Source: Phycisphaerae bacterium
GTDB lineage: Bacteria > Planctomycetota > Phycisphaerae > Phycisphaerales > SM1A02
Direction: 5' to 3'
DNA length: 64,000 nucleotides
NCBI GenBank assembly: GCA_016795065.1
Contig: JAEUIU010000066.1
Coordinates: forward strand, 62,001 to 126,000
Positions within the stretch are counted from its first letter, which is position 1, and every line of letters starts with the position of its first letter. Of the stretch, positions 32,664-40,993 are shown one piece after another. The translations under genes and the position numbers were made by a program. The notes beneath the pieces were generated by a model that had not been told where the DNA came from, searched no databases, and saw only the letters and a list, made by a program, of their open reading frames with translations.

Positions 32664-33463
32664 CGGCATGCGGCCTTGCCGAAGCGCCCGACGATCGGCC
32701 AAAGTGCGGCGGTTGCGTGGTCGCTTACCTGTTCCACAACCACGGCGTGCGGCTTTCCGGGCCACGTGAACGCGCCCGTGTTGAAGACGGTTCGGCCGGA
32801 GCGGCTCCACATGCCTGCGCGATGGGAGTGGCCCACCACGATCACGGCGGCCTCGGGGGCGTAGCGCATCGCGAAGGCTGCGGCCATCGACGGAAAGCGG
32901 GCCCAGTACCAGGCGACGTTGGCGGCGCGCCAGGGATGAAGGGCGAAGGTCTGCATCGTCGAATGGCGAACGCCGTGACCCGAGGCGAGCCACTCGGCAA
33001 CGGCCGCATCGCGGGCGGCTTCAAAGATCGCGTCGAGCGTCTCGCGGCGCCCCGGCGCCTGGGCGGACATCGATCGCTCCCAGGCCTCGCGCATCACCTC
33101 GGCCGACTCGCTCCAGGGGGCGATCGCGGGGTGGAACGCATCACCGTGGGTGACGATGACCGAGCCTTCGGCGAGTTCGAGCATTCGCTCGCGCGAGAGA
33201 AAAGGGTCGTGGTTCCCGGCGATGATCCTGAGAAGCGCGCCGCGCGTTGCGGCGATCTCCTGAAGGCGGGCATACTCGTCTTCGGCACGTGACTGGTAGT
33301 CAGGGTCGTGCAGCTCGGCGGTATCTCCGTTAAGGACGATCGTCGCTCCCGGCGAGATCAGCCCGTCAAGCTCCTCGACGCTGTGGACGCCGTCGTCGCG
33401 CCCAAGGTGGAGATCCGACAGGATGATGATCCGCTCGGTCATGTCGTCAACCAGTGTCGTCAC
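32528..33463 (-). CDS. Calcineurin-like metallophosphoesterase
   Basis: A 311-residue metallophosphoesterase. The five family motifs are present: SDLHLGRDD, NGDTAE, GNHDPF, THGD and GHSHRAGM. The layout, including the long helical insert (SAEVMREAWERSMSAQ), resembles UDP-2,3-diacylglucosamine hydrolase-like and related phosphoesterases, but the substrate is uncertain. GTG 33463 has GGAGG close upstream; ATG 33442 (MTERIIILSDLHLG) is the alternative start. The catalytic core ends near ALWPIVGRFGK. The last 45 residues lie antisense to the lyase gene and look like a read-on tail. Confidence 0.85.
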   Translation of the reverse strand: MTTLVDDMTERIIILSDLHLGRDDGVHSVEELDGLISPGATIVLNGDTAELHDPDYQSRAEDEYARLQEIAATRGALLRIIAGNHDPFLSRERMLELAEGSVIVTHGDAFHPAIAPWSESAEVMREAWERSMSAQAPGRRETLDAIFEAARDAAVAEWLASGHGVRHSTMQTFALHPWRAANVAWYWARFPSMAAAFAMRYAPEAAVIVVGHSHRAGMWSRSGRTVFNTGAFTWPGKPHAVVVEQVSDHATAALWPIVGRFGKAACRYSFATAPVGTVSLPHGTSVPALSSLEGNARPSAAEMMRPASSSV

Positions 33464-33537
33464 GGCCTCCGCACGGAGGTCCGAGATCCCGCGAGCCAGT
33501 CCGGACCGTCTTCGATCGGCAGTTCCGTCGCAGGCTG

Positions 33538-35199
33538 TTAGGGCTCTTGAGCCAAATCCCGGCTCGGATCGCTGTCCGGATCGGTCTGATCGGCGTGATC
33601 GGACTGCACTCTGGGGTCCGCGGAGAGCCCACAGGCGCCAGGACCGAAAGAGATGGTGTTCTTGCCGCCCCGCTTGCTTCGAAGGGCGAGCTGATCGGCG
33701 TGGGAGAGGAGGCTTCGGGCATCGTGGCCATCCCAGGGATAGGTGGAGACGCCGGCCGACACGCTGAGCGAACCGACTGCGTCCAGTCCGAGCTGCGAGA
33801 GCTTCAGGTCGCAGACCCGATCGCGGAAGCGGTTCGCGATCGTTGTGACGCTCTCCAGCGGCGGACTGCCGGGGCCGCCCGGACCGGAGCGGCTGTCCGC
33901 GAAGATCACCACGAACTCATCGCCGCCCACGCGGAAGACATGATCCCCGCGGCGAATCACCGCCCGCAGGAGCTCGACGACCTCACGCAACACCTCATCG
34001 CCGGCGTCATGGCCGAAGCGATCGTTGTACGACTTGAAGTCATCGATGTCGAAGTACATGAGCGAGAACGAGCGGCGCTCGCGGCGGGCCTCGCTGATCG
34101 TCTCCTCGAGAACGCGATCGAAAGCCCGGCGGTTGCCCGCACCGGTGAGTTCGTCGGTCCAGGCGAAAAGCCGCAATTCCTGGTGCGAGGTGTCAAGCCT
34201 CAGCCAGTGGGCAAGCCAGTCGGCCCAAGGTCGCAAGCTGGAGAGATCGGCCTCGCCCGACACCAGGGTTCCATAGGTCCGCGAGCCGAAGCGCACGTCG
34301 ATGCGTACCTCGCTACTCGCTGCTGAGTGGCTCGACTCGACCTCGGACTCTTGGGGTGGGACCAGTCGGATATCGGTGATGCCCAGCTCTCGGCGAATCA
34401 GGGAAAGGGCCACGCGCTCAAGCCGCTCGCCTCCCTCAAGAACGGCGTCGACCAGGTCGGTGTCGCCTAACGATTCGCTCGCCACGTCGATCGATCGCGG
34501 AGCCGTGTCAGGTACCGCTGTCGGCGAGGCCGGCGCGATCGGTCCATTCTCACGATCGCGTCGCGCCGCAAACGCCTGGATCGCATCGTCGATCACCAAC
34601 TCGACCACGTCCCGCTGCCCTTGCGGGGGTGACGGCGATCGGTCGGGAAGGGGACGTGCGCTGCGCATGGTCGTGTCGTTGGAAGCGGTGAAGCCGGTCG
34701 GGGCAACGCGGTCAGCGGGACGTTGGTTTCCGGGCCGAAGACCTTCGGCCGTTTCGGTCTCAATCTGCAGGGCTGCGGCGAGCTCGGCGCTCCCCACCGG
34801 GAGGAGGACGACGTCGTCGAAGCCGGACTCGGCAGCCATCTCCATCGACCCTCGCGGCGTCAACAGGATGAGACGGACACGGGGGTCGATAATTCGAATC
34901 GCTTCTCGGGCCGCCGAGACGCTGTCACCCACGCCCCGCACCGTGACCGCAAGCGAGCGGACCGGAAGGGCGGTTCCGTCGAAACCGGCGGCGATCTCGG
35001 AGAGCGCCTCGTACAGGTCGTTCACTTCCTCAAGACGCGGCGACGTCGGCCGCGACGATCGGCGAATCGCCTCCGCCAGTTCCTTCAGGCCTGGTCCGTC
35101 GCGGACCAAGAGCGTCCTAGAGACGACGCCGTCGCCGCCGTTGCTGCCGTCGGTTGTGGAGCAACGGTCATGTGGAATGGACCCGGTGGGCGAAGTCAT
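33538..35199 (-). CDS. Diguanylate cyclase (GGDEF) with receiver-like N-terminus
   Basis: A 553-residue protein that should make cyclic di-GMP from two GTP. The GGDEF active site is intact at 425-429 (RVGGDEFVVIF), with the inhibitory RRGD site five residues before it, so product feedback is expected. TDELTGAGNRRAFDR and FSLMYFDIDDFKSYND are conserved cyclase blocks. Residues 20-150 have an alternating strand/helix pattern like a receiver domain but lack clear phosphorylation residues. A Pro/Ser-rich linker and a middle region (VDAVLEGGERLERVALSLIR) follow. The gene overlaps its upstream partner by ATGA. Confidence 0.92.
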   Translation of the reverse strand: MTSPTGSIPHDRCSTTDGSNGGDGVVSRTLLVRDGPGLKELAEAIRRSSRPTSPRLEEVNDLYEALSEIAAGFDGTALPVRSLAVTVRGVGDSVSAAREAIRIIDPRVRLILLTPRGSMEMAAESGFDDVVLLPVGSAELAAALQIETETAEGLRPGNQRPADRVAPTGFTASNDTTMRSARPLPDRSPSPPQGQRDVVELVIDDAIQAFAARRDRENGPIAPASPTAVPDTAPRSIDVASESLGDTDLVDAVLEGGERLERVALSLIRRELGITDIRLVPPQESEVESSHSAASSEVRIDVRFGSRTYGTLVSGEADLSSLRPWADWLAHWLRLDTSHQELRLFAWTDELTGAGNRRAFDRVLEETISEARRERRSFSLMYFDIDDFKSYNDRFGHDAGDEVLREVVELLRAVIRRGDHVFRVGGDEFVVIFADSRSGPGGPGSPPLESVTTIANRFRDRVCDLKLSQLGLDAVGSLSVSAGVSTYPWDGHDARSLLSHADQLALRSKRGGKNTISFGPGACGLSADPRVQSDHADQTDPDSDPSRDLAQEP

Positions 35200-35966
35200 A
35201 TCCCACCGCCCGCCGTGGGGGGATTCGGTTCGCGGGGTGGAGTTGGAAAGAGCCGCAACAACATCTCGATCTCTTCTGGTGTCACCGCAGCGTGGACGGT
35301 GCCCTCACGGCTACGGCCAACAGGGCGTTCAGGTTCTGGAGCCGCTGGCGGCGGGGCCGCATCCGGCGCCGGCTTCTGCGCGGTGTTCGGCTCGGGAGGC
35401 GAGGTCGAACGGGCAGAGGAGGTTTCGGTCGGACTGCCCAAGGTCGAAGGGGAAGTGGCAGGGTCGTCGCCGGTCGGCTTGGGAAGCTCTGTGCCCGCGA
35501 GTCGCAATTGAGGACCTTCAGGGAAGGCTGGAAGGTCGTCAGCCTCGGGGATCTCCCGAACATCAAGGAACAGGTTTGCTGTCGTCACCCAGACGGCGAT
35601 GTGCGGAAGCTGGGAACGCACCGCCTCGAGCAGTGGATCAAGACGATCCCACTGATCGCGGTTGGCGACGACCAGGGCGGTTCGCGCCACCGTCGGGAGC
35701 CCCCAGCCTCGACCTGGATGGTGCTGACGTTCGCGCTGAAGAAGCTCCGCGAATGCAAGAAGCGGATGCCCGATAACAATCGGCTCGATGCCGTGCTGCA
35801 CCAGTGACGTGAGAAACGCAGCTGGCACATCATCACCTCGACAGAGGATGACGCACTGCCGCACGTCGCGAAGCGAGGGTGGGGGGGTGTCGCCGAAAGA
35901 CGCCACCAAGAGTTCTTTCTCCCAGCCGGGCTTGAGGCTGGGCAATCGCCTTGTCCGTGCGTTCAC
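35196..35966 (-). CDS. Unknown protein coupled to the diguanylate cyclase
   Basis: A 256-residue protein without a recognised family. The GTG at 35966 has GGGAG seven bases upstream. The first 150 residues look like an alpha/beta fold (QCVILCRGDDVPAAFLTSLV, RTALVVANRDQWDRL, HIAVWVTTANLFLDV). The rest is Pro/Ala-rich and disordered, ending in EEIEMLLRLFPTPP. The stop overlaps the cyclase start, so the two are made together; a regulatory or scaffolding role toward the cyclase is inferred. Its N-terminal fold may be related to the receiver-like part of the cyclase. Confidence 0.65.
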   Translation of the reverse strand: MNARTRRLPSLKPGWEKELLVASFGDTPPPSLRDVRQCVILCRGDDVPAAFLTSLVQHGIEPIVIGHPLLAFAELLQRERQHHPGRGWGLPTVARTALVVANRDQWDRLDPLLEAVRSQLPHIAVWVTTANLFLDVREIPEADDLPAFPEGPQLRLAGTELPKPTGDDPATSPSTLGSPTETSSARSTSPPEPNTAQKPAPDAAPPPAAPEPERPVGRSREGTVHAAVTPEEIEMLLRLFPTPPREPNPPTAGGGI

Positions 35967-36415
35967 CGCGTCGCTCCCGAGGGGTCATTCTCAGAAGTTC
36001 TGGCTCCAGACAGCCCATTTGCTGGCCGGAGGAGAACCTGCTCCCCGGATTCGCGCAGCCGTTGCGCACGTCCGGAGAAAGATAGCACAGGTTTTTGCAG
36101 GAGCCGTCGCGAGGCCGGGGGTTGGTTCCCCGGTCCGGGCTGAACTTCTCTTCTGGCTGTTTGGGCAACGGATGGGCGGCGAATAACCACCGAATCCGAC
36201 CTCGCGCGAGTCAGAAGGGCTGCATTTCCTCCGTGAACGATCGCGATGTTGATCGTAGAAACGCGCCGATCGCGTCCCACATTCATCATGCGCTTCCGCC
36301 GCGTCCGAGGATCCGCTATTCTGCCTCGTCTTGTCGCCCGAGCGAGCGAAGCTCGGGCTAGGCGACGCGAATATGCGCCGCTCCTATCCGTGGCATTGTT
36401 GGCGACTGAGACACC
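35967..36415. other. Divergent intergenic region before rpsR
   Basis: A 449-base region between divergent starts, so promoters in both directions are expected. It contains an 8-bp hairpin (36336-36358) about 60 bases before the rpsR start. I see no additional gene. Confidence 0.5.
36336..36358 (+). promoter_or_regulatory. Hairpin in the rpsR leader
   Basis: An 8-bp perfect stem (36336-36343 with 36351-36358) with a seven-base loop, 58 bases before the start of the bS18 gene. It could be a ribosomal-protein leader element, but it is not followed by a T-run and I cannot match it to a known leader class. Confidence 0.35.
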
Positions 36416-36646
36416 ATGACGCAATTTCAAAGCACCCCGACGATCGAATTGAAGGTTGGCTCCGACGGCAAGAACTACGTCGATTACAAGGCCGTGGACG
36501 AGCTGCGGAAGATGATGACGCCCAACGGCAAGATCTACTCGCGCAAGCGGCTTCAACTGCCCGCGCGGGAACAGAAGAGCCTCGCCCAAGCGATCAAGCG
36601 TGCTCGCTTCATGGCGCTCTTGCCCTACACCAGCGCGACGATGTGA
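36416..36646 (+). CDS. rpsR: Ribosomal protein bS18, diverged
   Basis: A 76-residue protein with the bS18 pattern: VDYKAVDELRKMMTPNGKIY, an arginine/lysine patch, then QKSLAQAIKRARFMALLPYT, the conserved C-terminal helix that binds 16S rRNA. bS18 sits on the 30S platform and pairs with bS6. It is diverged in the middle (YSRKRLQLPAREQ rather than the usual PRRxTGxxxxxQ) and has no cysteines. It is a lone gene, without rpsF, ssb or rplI beside it. It may be the only bS18 of the genome or a second copy; the window cannot tell. Confidence 0.9.
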   Translation: MTQFQSTPTIELKVGSDGKNYVDYKAVDELRKMMTPNGKIYSRKRLQLPAREQKSLAQAIKRARFMALLPYTSATM

Positions 36647-36731
36647 GAAGGGCCGGTTGAGGCCGGGCAGTTGCGGGCAATGCCGCTTCGCCTGACCGCA
36701 TGCCGGACCATTCGGCGGCACCGACGCCGCG

Positions 36732-38459
36732 TTAGCGATCACGTGACCTGATCACGCGGGCGATCGCACGCGCACACGTGGCTGCGGCAGTGGCGAGGAG
36801 ACCGGATCGGGAGCGGGCCCGCCCGCCGCCGAGTCTGGTCAGGGCGACCCACCAAAGCCGGGCCCTCAATCCCCGGAGTGCGGGGTCGTGCGGATGATGC
36901 GCCATGGCCTTTCGCAAGCGACCGAAGGCGAGTCGAAGTCGACCGGTTTCGATCGCATCCAAGGTCAGGTTGTATTCGCAGGCGACGGTCGTGTCGCGCG
37001 AGGGCGAGATCCGATCGCCCACACCCCTATCGCCAACAGGAACAGCATTTTCGCGCGCGATCTGGCGGGCGAGCCCGCGACCGCGACGGCGATGGCCGCT
37101 CTGGAAGTAAAGGACCATCAGACGTCGACGGAACGCCAGCCGCGAAGATTCGCGCGCCGCCGCCACCCCGGCTTCGTTCTTCGTGTCAGCGCCTCCGCCA
37201 ACACCCCTCTCGGCAGCCCGTTCGAGAAGCTGCATCGCCTCCGCGGCGGCGCCGCAGTCAAAAAGGTGTTCGGAGATGCGAAGAATGTCGTCTTCGTCGC
37301 TCGTTTCGAGCAGGTCCTTTCGCTGGGCGATCTCCTCCCGAAGAAGACGTAAGGCGCTGGTCAGGAGCTTCGCTCGGGCCGGCTCTCCAGTCTCTCCACG
37401 GACCGGCCCTGCCGACGTCGAGGGCGATTCGCCTTGGGGTGGACGAGCCTGCTCAGCGTCGTCGACATCCATCGCATACTCACCGTCGTTGGCTTCGCCG
37501 ACCAAGATTGCGGCGAGCGTGGCTCGAACGAGAGGTGTGGTCGGGTCGAGGGCGTAGGCTGTCTCGAGTTCCGCCCGAGCGTGCTCTGCGCGACCTACCG
37601 CCAGCAGGATCATGCCGAGTCGCGCCCTAGGCAGTGCCAACGACGGGGCGAGCTCCGCGGCGCGGCGGTACTTCTCGATCGCCTCACCGATTCGATGCTG
37701 CGTGGCCAGCAGGTCGCCGCACTCAATCAGTGTCTGCACATCCCCAGGATGGAGCCGCAGCTCCTCCAGGTACATGCGAAGGCCCGCGTCGACCGACCCC
37801 CCTTGAGCGAGGGCCCGTCCCAGCTTCCCGCGAACCCGATGCAGCTCGGGAGCCTGGTTCAATGCCTCGCGGAAACACCACTCGGCCAACGGCGGCCGGC
37901 CTGTGGCCAACTGAAGGTCGCCCATGGCCACCAGACTGAGGGGCATGCGCTCCAGATTCTGTTGGGCAACGTAGTAGGTCGTCTCCGCTTCCTCGAAACG
38001 GCCAAGCCCGGCCTTGGCTTCGATGAGCCTCGCCCACGCTGGATCCGAAGTCCGTTCGATGGTGGTAGCTGCCTCAAGTGGCAGGATGGCTTCCTCGAAA
38101 CGGCCAAGCCGGCAGAGAATGGAACCCTCGGCCAGGCGCGTCTCGGCTCGACGCGGGAGTCGCAGGACAGCATCGCGGAAGGAGCGAAGGGCATCATCGA
38201 GACGTCCTGCCGCCTCGAGCGTCAGGCCAAGATTGAAGTGCAGCTCGCCGCGACCGGGATCGACCGCGAGGGCCTTCCGCAACTCCGCCTCGGCCTCGGC
38301 CAGGCGCCCACGGCGAAAGAACTCGGCGGCTCGCTCTGCCGAGCGTTCCGCAGCGCGCCGCCGCGGGCTCGAACGGTCACTGGGTGACCCGTCGCCCCGT
38401 TCGCTGGAACCCCAATCGTTGGGGCCGCGCTCATTCGGTTCGTCGTTGTTGTCCTGCAC
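36732..38459 (-). CDS. TPR-repeat protein
   Basis: A protein of about 575 residues built mainly of tetratricopeptide repeats, helical scaffolds that bind other proteins. Repeats are easily read, for example AEAELRKALAVDPGRGELHFNLGLTL, and LEAAGRLDDALRSFRDAVLR, in pieces, and AIEKYRRAAELAPSLALPRA. There are roughly eight, then a polar spacer and further helices. The C-terminal end is basic with no membrane segment. The start is uncertain: GTG 38459 is used, TTG 38501 is possible, and neither has a ribosome-binding site. Partner unknown. Confidence 0.8.
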   Translation of the reverse strand: MQDNNDEPNERGPNDWGSSERGDGSPSDRSSPRRRAAERSAERAAEFFRRGRLAEAEAELRKALAVDPGRGELHFNLGLTLEAAGRLDDALRSFRDAVLRLPRRAETRLAEGSILCRLGRFEEAILPLEAATTIERTSDPAWARLIEAKAGLGRFEEAETTYYVAQQNLERMPLSLVAMGDLQLATGRPPLAEWCFREALNQAPELHRVRGKLGRALAQGGSVDAGLRMYLEELRLHPGDVQTLIECGDLLATQHRIGEAIEKYRRAAELAPSLALPRARLGMILLAVGRAEHARAELETAYALDPTTPLVRATLAAILVGEANDGEYAMDVDDAEQARPPQGESPSTSAGPVRGETGEPARAKLLTSALRLLREEIAQRKDLLETSDEDDILRISEHLFDCGAAAEAMQLLERAAERGVGGGADTKNEAGVAAARESSRLAFRRRLMVLYFQSGHRRRGRGLARQIARENAVPVGDRGVGDRISPSRDTTVACEYNLTLDAIETGRLRLAFGRLRKAMAHHPHDPALRGLRARLWWVALTRLGGGRARSRSGLLATAAATCARAIARVIRSRDR

Positions 38460-38699
38460 GTTGGTGAGTCCGACGGTTCGAAAGGCGAGGCGGACCGGCA
38501 ACCGCAGCCGTACCGCACAACCCTATCGCGGAGCGTACGTCATGCCAACTCCGAGAGGGCAACTTGATCGTGATTGGGTGGGATCGCCAAGGATGGCGAG
38601 ATCCAACGAACCGGCCCAACGGTCGAGCAGGTTTCCGACGGCTGGAATACAGTCCGCTTCGTTCCCTTTCCCGCGTGGCTTTGCGAGGTCGCCGACGAC

Positions 38700-40880
38700 A
38701 TGCCCACTCGGTCGCGCCGATGTGTTTTCCGATCCGACGCCGTGAGACTCGTGGCCGGCGGACTTCTGCTGGCGTCGGCTGTCGCGATATCGGCAGAGGC
38801 TCCCTGCGCAGCCAGTCCTCCGGTGGCGGATGGCGAATCGGGCGACGCGTCCGCGTCGTCTCGGCAAACGCCTCCCGATTCCGAGGGCCGGCTGACCAGC
38901 GATGCGTCGTTCTTTGAGGCGGTCCTGGTTCATCCGGGGTCGGACTCTTCGGTTCGGCGCGCGGCAGCGGAACGACTGATACGCGATCGGTCGCCGGAAG
39001 CGATGCAGGCCATCGAACGGGTGTTGCGAGGAAAGAGCGCGGAGACGCTCGTCGCGGTGGTTGACTCGCTGGATCGGGCCGGAGCGAGGGTGCCGTCCCT
39101 GGTGGAAGCGCTCGTGGCGGCGATCGCCTCAGACCGGGACTTCGATCGGGCCGCCGCCGTTCGCGTGCTCGCCTCGAGCGATACACGCTCAACGGAACTA
39201 CTTGCGGCCGCTGCCTTGCGCGGAGAGCTGTCGGCCCGTGGCGGAGCGATTGCCGGGCTGGGCGAACTACGCAGCCGTGACGCGATCGCCCGCCTTGTGG
39301 GCATGCTGGAAGTCGGACGAAACGAACCCCCGGGAATCGTCCAAGCGATCTGCGCCGCGCTGGAGCGTTCGACTGGCGTTGCCCTCGGCACCGACCCGGC
39401 CGCGTGGCGCACCTGGTGGGAGGACAGTTCGAAGGCAGCGTTGGAAAGCGGTGCCGACGCGGCGTTGCGGGCCCGCGTCGAGGCTGCCGAACGGGCGGTG
39501 GCCGAGGAACGGCGGCGCGGTGACCGTCTGGCCGAACGGCTGACGGACGTCTACTCCCAGCTCTTCCTTCGCCTCACCCAGAAGGAGCGGATGACCCGAA
39601 GCGGCGATCTGCTCACCGACTCGCTTCCCGAGGTCCGGGCCTTCGCGGTGACCCAGATCGAGCGCCTCCTGCGAAACGGTGAGCGCCCCGATGACGCGAC
39701 GTTGCAGGCGATGACGGTTCTCCTGGACGATCCTCTGCCGCTGCTGCGGTCACGCGGGGTCAGGCTGCTGGACGATCTCGCCGCACCCGAACTGGCTGCC
39801 CGCATCGTCGAGCGCCTACCCGCCGAACGCGACGCCAGCGTCAGCGCCGCATTCTTGGCGGCGCTGGCGAACCGCCCTTCACCCGAAGCGTTCGGCGCCG
39901 TGGTGCCGCTCCTCTCCGACCCGGTATTGGGCGAGCCGGCCTGCCGGGCCCTCGCGGAATTGGCCGGTGCGAAACTCCTTCCCGTCGAAGCGCCCGCCCG
40001 GCTGCTGCCCGTGTTGCGCGAATTGTTAGGAACGCGGCCGAACGGACCTGCCGCGCAGCTCTTGGCGATTCTGGGCGACGACGCGGACATCGCCAGGGTG
40101 ACCTCGCTTCTCGACGCGGCCGAACCGACGGTGCGCCGCGGGGCCGCGGAAGGCCTTCGGCAGCGCGGCGTGCGCCGTCCCCTCCTTGAGCGTTCGCGCG
40201 ACCCGGCTATCTTCATTCCGCTCATGGCGTCGCTCGCCGACGAGCCGCGCACGCTCGCGACCCTGGACCAGATGATCGCTGCGGTACCGCCCGGCGATGG
40301 CGCAGCCGAATTCGCGGCGGAATGGAATTCTGCCGTCACCCGTCTGCTGCGCGACCTGCCCGTGGCGGAGTTGCCCGCTGCGGATCAGGTACTGGAACGG
40401 GTCTCCCTTTGCGAGGTGCGCACCCGAATCGCGGGACTTTCCCGCTTCGCGAGCGCCGCCCTTGGTGGCCTGCGCCGGGCTGACGTCGAGGTCGGATTGC
40501 GCCGTTACGTTGACCTCATGGTCGCCCAAGACCGAGCGCGCGAGGCGACCGATGCGCTGGCCGCCCTTCAGCCGAAGTCCGGCGAGCCGGCGCGTGACGC
40601 GCTTTTTCGAATCCATCTTCTGAGTGGCGAGTTCCGCGAGGCATCGGAATTGGAAACGACGGCAACAGCGTGGCTCAACGTCCTTGAGTCGGTAATCGGC
40701 GACACGATTCGGGCCCGTCCGATCGTTGAAGAGATCGCGATTCGCTTTGGAGTCGATCCGGGATACGCGGAAGGCGAGTCCGGGGCCGCGGGCCGCGCAG
40801 GAACGCCGATGACGCCGACGGAGCGAGAGCGATTCGAGCGGTTGCGCAAGGCCATTCCGACGTCGAGCGCGGCGCGCTGA
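38700..40880 (+). CDS. Secreted HEAT-like repeat protein
   Basis: A 726-residue protein. The ATG at 38700 (MPTRSRRCVFRSDAVRL) leads into a signal peptide (VAGGLLLASAVAISAEAPCA). The mature part is a helical solenoid of HEAT-like repeats, for instance SSVRRAAAERLIRDRSPEAM, SDRDFDRAAAVRVLASSDTR and VRRGAAEGLRQRGVRRPLLE. A coiled-coil stretch near residue 270 (ARVEAAERAVAEERRRGDRL) breaks the array. Such scaffolds mediate protein contacts. No enzymatic motif is seen. Neighbours (TPR gene, fumC) suggest no pathway. Confidence 0.75.
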   Translation: MPTRSRRCVFRSDAVRLVAGGLLLASAVAISAEAPCAASPPVADGESGDASASSRQTPPDSEGRLTSDASFFEAVLVHPGSDSSVRRAAAERLIRDRSPEAMQAIERVLRGKSAETLVAVVDSLDRAGARVPSLVEALVAAIASDRDFDRAAAVRVLASSDTRSTELLAAAALRGELSARGGAIAGLGELRSRDAIARLVGMLEVGRNEPPGIVQAICAALERSTGVALGTDPAAWRTWWEDSSKAALESGADAALRARVEAAERAVAEERRRGDRLAERLTDVYSQLFLRLTQKERMTRSGDLLTDSLPEVRAFAVTQIERLLRNGERPDDATLQAMTVLLDDPLPLLRSRGVRLLDDLAAPELAARIVERLPAERDASVSAAFLAALANRPSPEAFGAVVPLLSDPVLGEPACRALAELAGAKLLPVEAPARLLPVLRELLGTRPNGPAAQLLAILGDDADIARVTSLLDAAEPTVRRGAAEGLRQRGVRRPLLERSRDPAIFIPLMASLADEPRTLATLDQMIAAVPPGDGAAEFAAEWNSAVTRLLRDLPVAELPAADQVLERVSLCEVRTRIAGLSRFASAALGGLRRADVEVGLRRYVDLMVAQDRAREATDALAALQPKSGEPARDALFRIHLLSGEFREASELETTATAWLNVLESVIGDTIRARPIVEEIAIRFGVDPGYAEGESGAAGRAGTPMTPTERERFERLRKAIPTSSAAR

Positions 40881-40993
40881 CGACGCTCCAATCGCCTTGG
40901 CGAAGGGCTATCATTTGCGTTTCGGCGACGCACGCCAGTCGCCTCCCGCACGCTCGCGGCCACGCCCGTGGCCGATCGATCCTGAGACATCCC

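Noticed and set aside
35963..36742. 259-codon minus-strand frame spanning the rpsR gene
   Set aside because: The plus strand carries a recognisable bS18; the minus frame has no family character and also covers the intergenic region.
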